Notes under the pieces: model-generated
Databases searched by the model: none
What the model was told of the DNA's origin: nothing
The model's input: only the letters and a program-made list of their open reading frames with translations
Translations under genes and position numbers: made by a program
DNA from: Nymphaea colorata
Taxonomy: Eukaryota; Streptophyta; Magnoliopsida; Nymphaeales; Nymphaeaceae
Assembly (NCBI RefSeq): GCF_008831285.2
Contig: NC_045146.1
Span: 23,267,703 to 23,331,702 of the forward strand
Direction: 5' to 3'
DNA: 64,000 bases
In this document: positions 23,561 through 37,664 of the stretch, piece after piece
How the letters are laid out: each line of letters begins with the position of its first letter
Position numbering within the stretch: position 1 is the stretch's first letter

Positions 23561-24099
23561 AGATGCGTTCATCCACATGGGAGCGGTGGGAGGCGCCCCA
23601 TATCAGCAGTTGTATCGGCCAACTTCAATGAAGATGTGACTGCTGCTGCGATGGCGTTCACAAGATTGCCAAGTGTTGGTCTCGAAGGTGCTTTCTTTTC
23701 GTATACGGATGCAATTGATATTTTGTCCAGGTCTAATCTTTTACTTACTGAAAAGTTATTCCTGGTAGAAGCCACTACTAAATATATTTCACTTTATTTA
23801 TATGCCCACTTGAAGGATAAAGTTGTGTCCTGCCCACTTTCAAATGAACTGACTTTTAGTTTTGTAAAAGTTGCATGTTCATTTCCTGCAACCCATTGTT
23901 TATCATCCAACGATTTTTTTTCAATGTCCCTAAAGCTGAGAGACCTGAGGAATTGTTTGATAGACTTGAAAGTGATCTTTGGTGCACCGGACATGTGGAA
24001 GTTTACCCTTATTGTGTTTCAAAGGCCAAAATTTTGAAGAAGAAGCATCAAACGTGGTTTAGATGGTATTTCACGCCCCTTAAGGACGTACTTGAATGA
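23561..24099 (+). pseudogene. Coding-like fragment of uncertain origin
   Basis: From 23555 to 24037 the plus strand is open and reads ISAVVSANFNEDVTAAAM, then FTRLPSVGLEGAFFSYTD. No ATG heads the open stretch. A second overlapping frame (23875-24099) contains PEELFDRLESDLW. The first part faintly recalls the sensor region of CKI1-type plant histidine kinases (an IP...Y.G..GLFFSY motif), but only over about 20 residues and from memory. I treat it as an unassigned, probably dead fragment. Confidence 0.2.
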
Positions 24100-27000
24100 C
24101 AAGACATTCTTGAACGGGATTTCACCCACATCTCATTCAATCATGAAAAGATTTGAAGGTGAAAGGTGAAAAGGTGGTGAAGAATGTAGACTCTAGGAGT
24201 CTTAGTCTTTAACTTTTTCACCAAGTCATCCAAGACAAGCATATGGTTGATAACGTATGAGGCGGTATCCGGAAGGAGATGTCGATCTACCTCTAGAAAA
24301 ACAGGTCGAACTTTTCATGGCTCAGTCAAATTCTTCCTATTGTGAGCTAATTGGTTTGCAACTTCAAACTCGAGGGGTCAGTATAACCGAGTTGAAACTT
24401 GGCTAGCAGGCGGTTGATTGTTGGTTCAAAACAATCGCAACTTCTCCTGTGATCCATCGACATTTACACCGGTAAAGAGAAGTTCTTATGAGTTTTTTAA
24501 TGTTTACTTAGAAGAAACCATCTTCTTTGTAAAACTCTTAACGCAAACCCTTATGCTTCTAAGGTTGTCAGTCTTAATCAACAACCGGCGGGTGCACGTG
24601 AAATCAAACTAGACCTTAGTAGAGAGCTGCGGCAGACGATCACACAACTTCTAGAATTCAGACGCTTGCTTTTTGCATGAACATCTTCGAAAGTATCCCA
24701 TTTTTTGCTTCGCAAGGTTATTTCTGAATCTTGGTTGTTTGAAATTTCTTCTTTTCTTTCCAAATTAATTATTGTTGAGAACCCATTCCAGGATCCTGAA
24801 AACTAGGCTCCTTAAAAAGAAATATAACTCTCATTAAAGAAGCTAGGCCCCTAGCTCACTCTCTCCTCAGATCAAAGGCTGCTAAAGAGCTAGTCTTGTG
24901 GGCGCACATGGGATCCCCTCTTGAGCCCTGAGCCCCCTTTTAAGGAGATCCAGTCTTTCTTTTCTCCACGAGATTGAGATATATAAGAAGTAGATACCTT
25001 AAATGTTACTCCTCTTGTTGTACGAAACCCTCTTTTCAGAGACCTTGGCCGGCTGCCTGCCATTTGCACTCGGTCCAACACTTGGTAGCCCCGCTGCAGC
25101 CTAGGGTTGCATTAACTTCAGCTGCTGCCTTGGGTCATCCACTCCACCACAGTCCTGAACCACCAACATCGGATTCCTCGTGCGCCTAAAATGCGGCAGA
25201 TTGGAAATTTCACCACCGGAGATGCTTAAATTTGCATGGACGGCAATCAATAGCATTTAAGAATCAAGGGCTGACATTAAAGATTTTAGATGATCGTTTG
25301 GTTTCGTTCTTCTTGGTTAGCATTAAATTAAGAATGTACAACAAGCTACCTCTAGTTGGGATTGAGTCACATATTGCTGTGCTCAGCTCGACTTGGGCCT
25401 CATGAAGCGAGCTCGAGCCAGTAAACTCAATTCGTGTCACTTGATTCATATGATTTTTTTTCATACAAAAATGAAAACTACAAAGAAGTATTAAAATTCA
25501 GCAAAATCATCGACATGCCCTTGAAAATTAACAAACAAGAAGACACAAGTGGAGTTGAGTTTAAATGAAACCAGTTGGAGTTGAGCTTACAAAAAGTCGA
25601 GCTCGACTTGTTATACATCCCTCGCATTGATGTACGGGATACGTGATGTTTGATGGTAATGGATCTGATTCTTTCTCTCAATTGGAGAGTCGATCAAGTT
25701 AGTGGGTGCATTTTGCCAAAAATATGGAGCAGCACCACCTGCATTACTCTCTTTGTAGTGACAGTCTGTTGAAGGCGCATCTGCTTCTCTCAGGTTCTCG
25801 ATGTGTATTGTATATAATAGATAGTGACTTGATCTCCATATATTCATTTCAATTGTTATAAACAAAACTGAAGCTTTGCTATCTTAATTTTTTGTAAATT
25901 TCAAAGTAATCTAAATTAATCGCTTATTGTTTCTAATCGAAAACATGAGTTCCCTTAAACCTAATTAACAGGTCAAACATTTCATTAGTAGACCAGTCAA
26001 AGCTACCTTCTAACAAATGTTTCTCAGCTATACAAAATTTTGGTTACGGGGAGGGATATCCCAAGTTCAGTATCCGTAACTAAAACTTAACATAAGACCC
26101 AAATCCCTTGAGGCAATGAGACAGCCATTGTTAGATTCCTATACACATTAGCCTTTACCAAAGCCAAAGCAAAGGATACTTGCATGCGTTGGACAACTAA
26201 AATTCTTAGGGTTAATTCACTTGTTCGCTTAGGAGCGATTTCCCGTATATGATCTTGTTTGAAAAGATGAAACGGAGAAGCACAAAAATCAAATGCCTGT
26301 AAGCTCAAGCAAGTGATCTCATGGCATCCATAGATTCAACCGCCCTTAATTTAAAATGACGCCTTATGCAATTTCATATTCACTAACATTGTCTGCACTG
26401 ACATTTTTTCTCGCATTAGAAAGAACGATAAAGACCTATACTTTTGAATAAACTTATAAATGAGGGTGTAAGTGATTTGTTGTCCCGGTTCCTAATACTT
26501 TTGAAATAGAAACCAAAGCTAGTAAGGGTAAGTTGAATCGGTCAGCCGGATTGAGATATGTCAGTCCAGTCGTTAAAACTAGACAATGGAGGACAATGCT
26601 AACAGTTTAGCAGGGTTCGCATCATAAAAACTATAAACATATATTGCTAGACAAACGACAGTGCGATCTAGCAAAGACGCATCATGTCATGTGAACTTGT
26701 GAAGGTTTTATTCTATATAGTTTGATAGTAAACGCCAAGGTCTTCATGAGCAAACAAGGACAACACGGCATGTGCTCTGCTGGTGGCCTTGGGGAGTGGT
26801 CTAGTTATCGAAATGAGTTGGATGGTTGTGCTCATGTCCCCAAAAGATTCTTCTTTATTTGATTGACTGCTTTTGCTAACTTCAAATAATGGGTACGTGT
26901 AAATAATCCCTTGCAGCAATATTTTGTACAGTTTTCTGGTTGAGTTGCAGAGAAAAAAGTTCAAAACGACAATTTTCTTCTCTAGATGTTCGTATAATGT

Positions 27001-27200
27001 CGATGGTTTGATGTCTCCGCCAGTATCGATTAGGGACAAATTCAAAAATTAGACGCCCCTCCCCTTTTGATATGATTAGCAATATGAACATAGTCTTATT
27101 GGTGGTAGGAAGACAAGTTTTTTGGGATGATGTGCGAAAAGCAAGAAGGTTTCTTGATATGGCATTGCCTGTAGCTTGCAATGATTCGGATTCTAAAATG
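24100..27200. other. Intergenic region with probable transposon debris
   Basis: No gene is supported. The stretch 24780-25190 is GC-richer and LTR-like in texture. The phrases around 25375-25615 (GAGCTCGACTTG and variants) resemble repeat sequence that recurs near 31860-32270. A segment at 24495-24560 (TTAATGTTTACTTAGAAGAAAC) is echoed near 58375. Confidence 0.35.
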
Positions 27201-27209
27201 CAGACTCTT

Positions 27210-27586
27210 GGGATGTCAATGGTTTGGATTCACATAGGAGATCCATCCAAATTACTTAAATAATCAAATATAGAAAAAGATAATATTCAAGTAAGCAATC
27301 GAATAGGGATCATATTTGAATTTAATTTTGTCTCTAAGAAAATATTAAACATATCTATTCATCACTTTGAAAGTTTGTTTCTAATCAGATTCGGTTGTCT
27401 ATTTAAAAGTTGGATTCAAATTCAGTTGCAAAGATTCGTAAAAGTCACATTTGAATTGTTATTTTTAAAAATTGGATTTGAATATGGTACAGACCTTTTT
27501 TATTTATATCACATATTTATATGAATATGCAAACATTTTATAAATTAGATGTGGTAAATGGTACATCTGACTGATCCATTGACATC
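27210..27586. mobile_element. MITE-like element with 11-bp terminal inverted repeats, copy B
   Basis: It begins GATGTCAATGG (27212-27222) and ends with the exact reverse complement CCATTGACATC (27576-27586), about 375 bp in all. The interior is AT-rich, with GGATTCAAATTC and GGATTTGAATATG type phrases shared with three other copies in this window. It has no coding capacity. The superfamily cannot be fixed because no clear target-site duplication is visible. Confidence 0.55.
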
Positions 27587-27660
27587 TTATAAGCAGGTTT
27601 AAACTTTGTCAACAACCTGCTGCCCTCTATCAGTTTCGGCTTCAAACTCAAAAAGGCTAC

Positions 27661-27757
27661 GAACCAAGACAATCATTTCATTAATGACCCCCTTTATAAG
27701 TCCTTGAAGATTTCTCACAATCTTCAATACGTGACTAAACTTTTGAGGTGTTACAGG
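27661..27757. repeat. Dispersed repeat segment, copy 1
   Basis: The sequence from GAACCAAGACAATCATTTC to CTAAACTTTTGAGGTGTTACAG is closely matched at 56821-56908. Neither copy carries a coding region. It may be part of an LTR or another interspersed element. Confidence 0.75.
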
Positions 27758-27759
27758 CC

Positions 27760-28800
27760 AAGTACTTGGGTAAGTTTTCTAGGTAAATTATCTGGTACAC
27801 CCTCTTCACTAAGCGGTTCATAACTTGATTATTAATATCTCAAATCATATGCACATATAAAGCTTGTGTTTAGTGTTCCGTCGCAAGGATTCCTGCTCTT
27901 GGACACTGGACTCAGATTTGGCTCATAAATTCAAACTATAACATAATGGTCTTTTCAGTTTTTGACAAATAGAAAAGAGTTATGATTGTAACTAATAATG
28001 AAATGAAAAGCTGCCCAAAATTAGGGTTGAGCATTGGACCAGGCCATATACTCAAGGCTCATTCAGCTTGAGTATAATAAAAGATATATTTTCTATTCTT
28101 TTAATATGTAAACATAATTAATTATAACAATATATGTATAATTATATCTTTTTTAAAAATAATATAATATTAAAAAATAAGTTATTGGGCAAAGTCAGAC
28201 CAGCCCAATAAGTAGGGCTCGACTCCAAGCCCAAGCCTGCCTCTAATGAAAATGGTGTCGGGCCTCATGTATTTGAGTTGGGGAGTTCAAATACAAATAC
28301 TTAAAATTATATGCATCAAAAGGCATATCACCTCAACCTTTGGACTGAAAAAAGGAAATGAGAACAAGGGGTATTTTGTAAAAGTACAACATGCTACTAA
28401 GGAAATTTCTATGTTGCTTTTCTCATAGGGCAAGAGCAGGTTAAATGTTATGGCCCCTAACAAGTAACAATGGACCATCTAAGAAGTAACCAAAATGCCT
28501 CGTATTGTTAAATAGAAAAGTTTCCCCCACATATGGGTAAAAGTAGAAGTTAAAATTCTTTACCATATAAATTTAACAAAATCCGCCTCTAGTTAAAGGT
28601 AGAAACATGTCTCCCATGAGATGAGATGGAAGCAGTGACATAATCAAGGGGGCCAGCAGGGGCCTTGACCTTCTCCCTTAAAAAAAATAAAGAATGAAAA
28701 TTTATATATAATTTTTTTTTTGAAAATTTATGTTTTCGACTTTTGTTAAAATTTAAGTCGACGTTTCTCATAAGAAAAAAAAAAAAAAGTTCTGGTTCCT
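27760..28800. other. AT-rich intergenic DNA with a GAGCTCGACTC-type repeat
   Basis: The section 28020-28240 is bounded by TTAGGGTTGAGCATTGGACC and AGGGCTCGACTCCAAGCCC and resembles the nonautonomous elements common in plant intergenic DNA. Otherwise I see nothing coding. Confidence 0.35.
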
Positions 28801-29290
28801 CCCCTGCATAAAAGCATCATGCAGGTGAGGTGGCCCTAGAAAGAGGAAGAGAGGACGACGCTTTGACTGTTAGGTGGAGGAACAGCGTAACGTGAAGGCT
28901 GGCAAAATTTTACCCGACGCGACTTATTTTTACTGTTTGGAGATTCGGGAGAAGGACCTCATCGATCGGAGAAACCCGTCCTTGTGAATGTGCTTCGTGT
29001 TCCCATGAGTCTTGGAGGACCCTACGCTACGCCTACGGTGGAGGGCATGGAGTCCTTTTTGTCCAAATGCAGTTCTGCTTCTTTGATTGAAGGAGACGTA
29101 TGAGCGCCGGAACGCAAGCCAGCGCTCCTATGCTTCCGTAAGAAGAAGGGTGAAAAGTTAAACGGGAAGGAAGACGGTAAAAAGTGAAATCCAGGGATCC
29201 GCGGCCCCGCCGAAACTGGAACAGGACACCTTATGTCTGTTAGCAGTATCCGGTAGAGAGGGAGAGAGGTGAAGAGGTTAGGCTACTTGT
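28800..29290. other. GC-rich island of unknown function
   Basis: About 490 bp markedly richer in GC than the surrounding AT-rich DNA. One plus-strand frame reads EKPVLVNVLRVPMSLGGPYA and on for about 45 codons to a stop at 29101. It is not a family I know. It could be a short exon, a noncoding RNA locus or a transposon piece. Confidence 0.25.
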
Positions 29291-30250
29291 GAAAGAAAAA
29301 CAAAAGAGAAGTTGATGATGCAACCAAGACATTCTCATACTTAGAGGAATACTCTTTTCTTTTTCATTTGAGAGAGACCTTGTACTATGTCGAGATCTTA
29401 CCCCCAGAATTTGCTGTTGTTATCTCTCAGATGGATTCAAATTCGCTTTCTCTTTCGCTTTTGTGATTTGATGATTTAGCATGAATAGTTTATTCATTAT
29501 GTTTTAGAAATTTCATCAATGTCATCTTTCTCTTCAAATAGTTTTTGTGATTCTTGCCCACCGTTTACCTTTCCCAAGTAATTGTAAGTTTTCCTTGTCT
29601 TAATGACAATATTATCAACTGATTCATTTAGAACATGCAAAGATGTTACTTTACGATGACACCTTAACAAGGAAAACTTTGTATCCGTTAATTTTCAAAG
29701 ATCTCTGCTCTCATTTAATTTCTAATTGGCTTTCATTTCCTCCTACGGACTTGTATTCTTAATAAAAGTTAAAAATAGACAAACGAGGCTTAAAATTTTC
29801 TTTTCTAAGTCGACTGGTCCTCAAACCTCTATATCCAGCTTCAACAACAAGGGCGTGTTCTTTGTGAACAAAAATCCAGCTAAGAAACGTGTGGATCCAT
29901 ATGGAATCAGGTCTCATTGTCAAGCCATTTCATGTCCGAACCTGGGTTCACATGATATCCATATATGTCAAGTTGAGCCAGGTCCGACCCATGTTGGCTT
30001 GAGCTGAATATAAGGCTAAACCAGCCAAGATGGAAATGCCAAGATACGTGATTTGAATGATTTCAATCATGGATCGAAGCCCCGTTTACTCCGTTGCATG
30101 GATCTGTATATTGAAGTATTATTTAAACTTCATTGCAGAACCATATCCAGCTTATATTTAAAAAAAAATGGTTCTGATATCAGAAACCACAACCGATCAC
30201 CCGTTGCAGGCCATTTGGCTGGACTTGTATTAGAGGACCATAGCTGTACG
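29291..30250. other. Intergenic region, no gene seen
   Basis: AT-rich DNA with short open frames only. Nothing can be assigned. Confidence 0.45.
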
Positions 30251-30260
30251 TACATGTTTA

Positions 30261-30366
30261 GTAACAGGAACTCTGCATTCTTTAGAACACAATGTTTCAT
30301 GAATATGTCCATTTTGAAACACATTCATTTAACACTGTGTCCCAAAGAATGCGGTGTCCCTGTTAC
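30261..30366. mobile_element. Foldback element, near-palindrome of 106 bp
   Basis: The left arm starts GTAACAGGAACTCTGCATTC and the right arm ends GAATGCGGTGTCCCTGTTAC. The two arms (about 50 nt each) are imperfect reverse complements with almost no loop. This looks like a small foldback MITE; transcribed, it would form one long hairpin. Confidence 0.7.
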
Positions 30367-30944
30367 CAAATGCCTTCTCAAGATCCTACGTCGACTTATA
30401 TTATTCTGGCTTGAAACCATAGTTGGATTTGTTCAATTTGTGGCTTTGGCAAGCACCAAATCCTCATGATATTGGTTGAACCAAATACAACTATGTGCCT
30501 AAACATTCTAGCTCGATATATAGAAAACCTTTTTGTGATAAAAAAAAAAAAAAACTGAAATAGAACCAAGGTGCCGATCGATGAAAATGCTCCTATAAAA
30601 CTGCCATGCAAACCCCTCCACATCATTTAGTAATAGATTCATGAAGCCCTGTGTTTTCTAAATTGACAAAACTTACGTCAAAAAAATCAGTTAAAAAAGA
30701 GCAGCTAAAACCGAGAGAGCTCGGCAAATCTAAACCTCCAATTGTGTGCCCAAGTGTAGAAACTGCAGCTCGCTTAGCCATAGTCTCATGAGAAGTGAAA
30801 CAAAATGTGCTTGGAATCTGATGGAAGAAGACGAACCTCGATGACACATCGTCTTCTTTTTTCGTGAGACTGTTGTCAATATATCCTATTTGAATCAGAT
30901 TTTCAACCAAACTGCTTTGAGAAACCCAGACATGGAAAAAAAAT

Positions 30945-31308
30945 TAATATCCGATTAAGAAATTGGATTGGGTATAGATCTAAGAAATGACATCTGATCG
31001 AATTTGAGTACGGATTCTGATATACATAAGTATTTGATCAAATTTGGATTTGGATTCAGATTTGAATTGGATTTAGTTTTAAATAAACATCATATATCCA
31101 ATACTCTTACATTTTGAAAATCGATTAGATTCGATCCAAAATTCAGATTTAGCATCAGATATGAATGTAAAAATCGGATTCGGATTATGAAACTGGATTT
31201 TGAACTCGGATGTGACTTGTTTCAAATCCGAATATACCAATATCCGAAAAAGTGGATACGGTATAAAAATAAATACATCTGAATTAAGTCTAATCCGTTG
31301 ACATCCCT
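30945..31308. mobile_element. MITE-like AT-rich element, copy C
   Basis: It is rich in GGATTTGGATTCAGATTTG and GATTCGGATTATG phrases and ends CCGTTGACATCCC, matching the right end of copy B. The left boundary is approximate because the left inverted repeat has decayed. Confidence 0.45.
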
Positions 31309-31479
31309 ATTCGCATGCCCTTAACAAGTTGGCAGTGATGCCGAATATTCCAGGGTCACCAAAAGTGGGGTTGTGTTGAGCTAAAGTTGTTTTGGGGGAG
31401 AATGCAGAGGATCGTCGGAATTTGCTTTCTTTGGACGTAATGGAGATAGATGGAAGGGCTCGCATTATAATTACTTCGT

Positions 31480-31799
31480 AAGACTACCAGCGAAACCGTT
31501 CGAATGGGTTGCGGTGAACAGATCGATGGTGGTGTTGATTCCGAAAACACAAGACGCACGATCTATTCAACAATATAGCTCGATGGCCTGGTGCAATTTC
31601 CTATATAAAATAATGTTCATGGCTAATGGAATGAGAGGGATTTTAAGTAAAATCATTGGAAAGGAGAAGGTTATTTTTCTCCTTCGGAATCATCGGTATG
31701 ACGGTGCGATAATTGCGCATGAAGTGATAGTCTTTGACTCTTTGGAAAGATTTAATAAAGATGCTCTATGTTTGTTTGCATGCATTGATTTCTGTTGAA
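31480..31799 (+). pseudogene. Non-LTR (LINE) reverse transcriptase fragment
   Basis: The plus strand reads FEWVAVNRSMVVLIPKTQDA, then CNFLYKIMFMANGMRGIL, then IIAHEVIVF, before a stop at 31796-31798. These match the start of the reverse transcriptase domain of plant LINEs (LIPK...A..I..YR.IS.CN..YKI..K.L..R, then I.AHE). The stop falls where the Asp-containing KID..KAYD motif should follow. No endonuclease, YxDD motif or poly-A tail is visible, so this is a truncated, dead copy. Confidence 0.75.
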
Positions 31800-34700
31800 T
31801 GATACTCGGAGCCGAAGAGTCTCACATTGGTCGATGCTTGAAACCACTGTTTCCGGTGTCCTCTAGCCGAGTTCAGCTCAAATTCCATAGAATAAACTCA
31901 AGCTTGTTTCGCTTAACTTGTCTTAACTCTTTCTTGTTAACTTAACCTGTCTTGTTTCTTTTAGCTCTTTTAACTTGTTAACTAGTTATCTGTAGCCTTT
32001 TTTTTAACTAACTCAACTATGAAAGACCATCTAATGGAAAATCTAAAGAAAGATTCTACATACCCTAATATCCCTTGAAGTAAAACTTTTAACAAAATAA
32101 AATCTCTCATTCATGACATATTTATGCAGTCGTGTCGAGCTGAGTTCTTATAACTAAAACTCGACTTGTTTAACATTTCAAGCATAAATTTAAATTCGAG
32201 CTGGACTCCCAATTGAGTTTTTATGAGCGAGTTGGAGTCTAACTTTAAATTGATTCTACTCGTTGGGCAGCTCTATTTCCCGGCGTTGGCAGTTACCCAC
32301 TGAAACCGCAATGAAGAGGTACCGACAGTGCTATTCAAGCGGCAACAAGTTATTAGAATTAAGGAAATGTTGAAGAAGCAAAGCATTTAAGAGTGAATTA
32401 AATGATCGAGGAAATGGAGGGTACTGCCAAAGGACCGCTATGGATTTCAGGTTTCCTTTTCTTTCGGTATGGGAAGTTTCCAATTTGAATTACCAGCATC
32501 TTGATTTTAGTTCCCATGCCATGTAGTCGAGGCTTATGTCCAATACCCCATTTAGGTAAAGAATATTTAGAATTTGGAACTATTACACATGTTTCGAGGA
32601 TATCATATCCTTGTTTCTAGAAGGGTAGTGCAATTATATTCATCTTTTGATTGCTAGATCTAAAAACAATGTTCATAATCACGTTTTCAAAAATATTAAG
32701 TTTCTTAGGGATATGTGCTCTAAGAATACAATATTTCTTTTACTAAATGTCCTCCAAACATCAGAAATATAATACAAGGGAACGTTTGATTGTCCTTGAT
32801 CTAACATCCCCAAGATTTGAGATCCAGTTGTTTAATGATTTAAGATCGACCATCCTTCTTTAAAATCAAACTTTTTTTTTTTTCATGTAAAAAGACAACT
32901 AAGGATTTCAAATGTCGATTTGAGACATTACCTTAGATCAGAGCGTTGATTCAGTGAGCTAAATCTTATGTGGTATCAACAAAAGTATGCCGTATCGACA
33001 TTGGATCCATAAATCTCAAATATAAAGCAATCAAAGGGTCTCCAAATTTATTAAGGTCATCGAAGTAGCTAGAGGTATTTAAGTATAGAGAAAAAAAGAA
33101 GCTCAAGTAACAAGAGATTTAATTTGGAAACTACCGTTAAAGGGTCGGCCTCCCAATGAAAACCATTAATGCCATAATAAATCCCTTTTGACCACCCATG
33201 CTTTGCGCCCCAAAGTTTGGTGTTCAAAGCGAGGATAACTTCAGGAAGAAAAATGTATATATTACTGTTCGTATTTCGAAAAGAGCTTCAACTTTTCTAA
33301 AAATTCACCTCACCGTTCAGAGCATCTCGTTTTCCAAATCACCGCACAAAAAAAAAGATAAATTCATCTTAAAAATACGAAAAGTGATCAAGTTGCGCAA
33401 ACAAACGTTCTAATTATCCGCATACACCTAACGTGAATGGCGCATAGATTAGACAAAACAAAAAAAGAAAAGTGAAATTCATTCATCTTGTCAATTTCTC
33501 AAGAGAATAACGTGAATCAGTAATAAATGCCAACGGTGGTAGAAGTTATTGGCGCAATTCAAATCGAAGATATGAAATTCAAAAAGAGGTTCGAAAGATG
33601 CATGGCTGCATGTGCAGCCCCGCTTTTCGTTTCACCCTTTTTTCTATTTAGAGCCGCAAGAGGAAGAAGACGACATTCAAAATTTGTTCTTTTTGCGCTC
33701 AAATTCAAATGGTTGCGAGTGTAGTTGCCGGCCCCCATGTCTCTTTTCTGGAACATGTGAAGGCCCTACCATATGAGACCAGCGAATCTTACGTTCATGA
33801 AATGATATGTTTCACCGGGGTTTTCATAACTTAATTTTTATACCTTAAGGTTTTTTTTTTCTTTTAAGAGTGGGCGAGTTCATCGTCTTTGTCCCTGAAA
33901 GTTTGCTTTAGAATTTATTATTCTCTGCACTAAGAAGTGATATTGAAACCGAAGACCATTTATAAGGTGAACTGCTTTGCTGCCCAGTGTGGTACAACCC
34001 CTTCAACTTAGATGTCTTCTATTTTAATTGTCATAACTTAGTTGAAGCTCACAAATGGTTTAAGGTTTGACAAGTCATGGCAAAACGATTAAAGTGCGAT
34101 TAACAAACCTGATTAGGTCTCGTCAGAGGCTTTGGAAACAAACTGTGCTGCCATTGACATTATGGGGGCATTTGGAAAAAGGAACACTTTGTGAGTGGTG
34201 GGGGAGCCAAGATATTTTGGCTAATTGTCACCAGCACTTGTCTGATCTCGGTGCTCCATGAAATTTTTAAGTGACCACAATATCATTTATCACCAATGAA
34301 ACCTTCGCCCACACTAGCCCCTATGTATTTCCTCCACTGTTTGTAAGTGTTTTATAAATCTATCTCATAGATTACGGCAAATTCATGAAATATTAGAACT
34401 CAGTGTTTCATGTCATGGAACACTCACATAGTGCCATGCCATCCCGGCCCAAGTCGTTGTCAGTTGCTTATCTTTGTGATGCTCTAATTCATCAAGCCAC
34501 TTGACTTTGGAATGATAGATGCCTTTCAAATTTCAGAATGGTACACTGTAAACCATACGGCCAAATTACATGATGATGAGGGTGACTTCCATGAAATGTT
34601 GTCTTCTAAATACTGAATGGCTTTCTTTTTCTCTTTGGCTTTCTTAAGAGATCGAACTTTCAACCTTCTCCAACTTAAAGTTTTTATTGGTTTTGTTGAC

Positions 34701-35640
34701 TGATAAATACTTTTTTTTTTCTCAATTAATTGCAGCATTTGTTACGGCACTAAAAATGAGTAATAAATGCATCACGAATTAAGATTATTGAAGAAGTGGA
34801 CCAATCTTCCAAAGAACTGCACAGTGAGCATTTGAAAACGATTAGACAAACAAGAAGGGTAAGCTACATGATGAAATTTTTGTACAAGTTAGTTGAAATC
34901 TAAGGGATCTCTTAAGAGGTAGGTATAGTAGTGCTCTTCCAAAGGAGACTCTATAATATAAATAAGCAAGTGGGTTTCTCTTAATTGAATGAGAAAACAC
35001 AGCGCGACCCACATCAAGCAGACCATGCGTTTCATTCGAAATCAATTCCTGTTTCAGGTAAGCTGCTGCAGGTGATGGATCAACTGACATCAATCAATGA
35101 ATTCGATATGTTCTACATCAATAGCAAGAGATTTATACTTCTTTACGAACATGCACATTTTTTTTGGCATCTCCAACGCTATCGTCTCATAATCCCATTT
35201 TGTTATTGATAATTTTCCTGCAAGTCATAGTTTTAGTAGTTTCAAGGAGTCTGGGACTCTAAACTCACTTCACCCTATATCATTATATCGGATCTGGATT
35301 TTAGAGGACGCCACAAATTTTATCCGAAACCTAGTCGAGTGAGATTGGTGGCTTTCCATTTGGCGCATTAGGTCAATTTTGCTAGTACCTTATCTATAAA
35401 GCTGATGAACCACTATTGGGGCGTGATAGCTGGTGTGAATCCAGTCAGAAAATCGTCGACAGATAAAGAATCCAGATCTCCAGTAGTAGTGTTAGCTCCA
35501 CAACATCAAACTAACACCAAATCTAAGTGGCATGATACAAAACATTACGTAAATACGAAGGCAACTAGTTTCAGGGTGTATTTTTATCATGTCACTTGTC
35601 ATTACGATATACCCACCTAACTTTGGATAACTAGGAGGTT
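31800..35640. other. Intergenic region with possible repeat remnants
   Basis: The part 31860-32270 repeats GAGCTGAGTTC/CTCGACTTG-type phrases related to those near 25380-25620. The remainder is AT-rich with short open frames lacking domains. No gene is supported. Confidence 0.4.
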
Positions 35641-35705
35641 AACAACCCACCACCTGTTGTAAAAATGTTTACAACATCGTCACAAACCCTAACGTCCAAT
35701 GTGTT

Positions 35706-37500
<1,795 letters not shown>

Positions 37501-37508
37501 GACATAGG

Positions 37509-37664
37509 CCAGTGGCGGAGCCAGGATTTTATGACTGAGAGGCAGTTAAGTCACCAGCCCAAGTTTGAAGTGGATGTAATTTTGAAGTCATGACGATGTA
37601 GTTTTGAATTTTGGTGGGTGGTGTGAGCAGTGCCACTGCAGTCCTCATGTATCTCCGCCACTGG
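37509..37664. mobile_element. MITE-like element with CCAGTGGCGGAG terminal inverted repeats
   Basis: It begins CCAGTGGCGGAGCCAGGATT (from 37509) and ends CTCCGCCACTGG (37653-37664), giving a perfect 12-bp terminal inverted repeat around about 156 bp of noncoding DNA. The motif GTGGCGGAGCCAGGA is widespread in plant intergenic repeats. No target-site duplication is obvious, so the class stays open. Confidence 0.65.
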
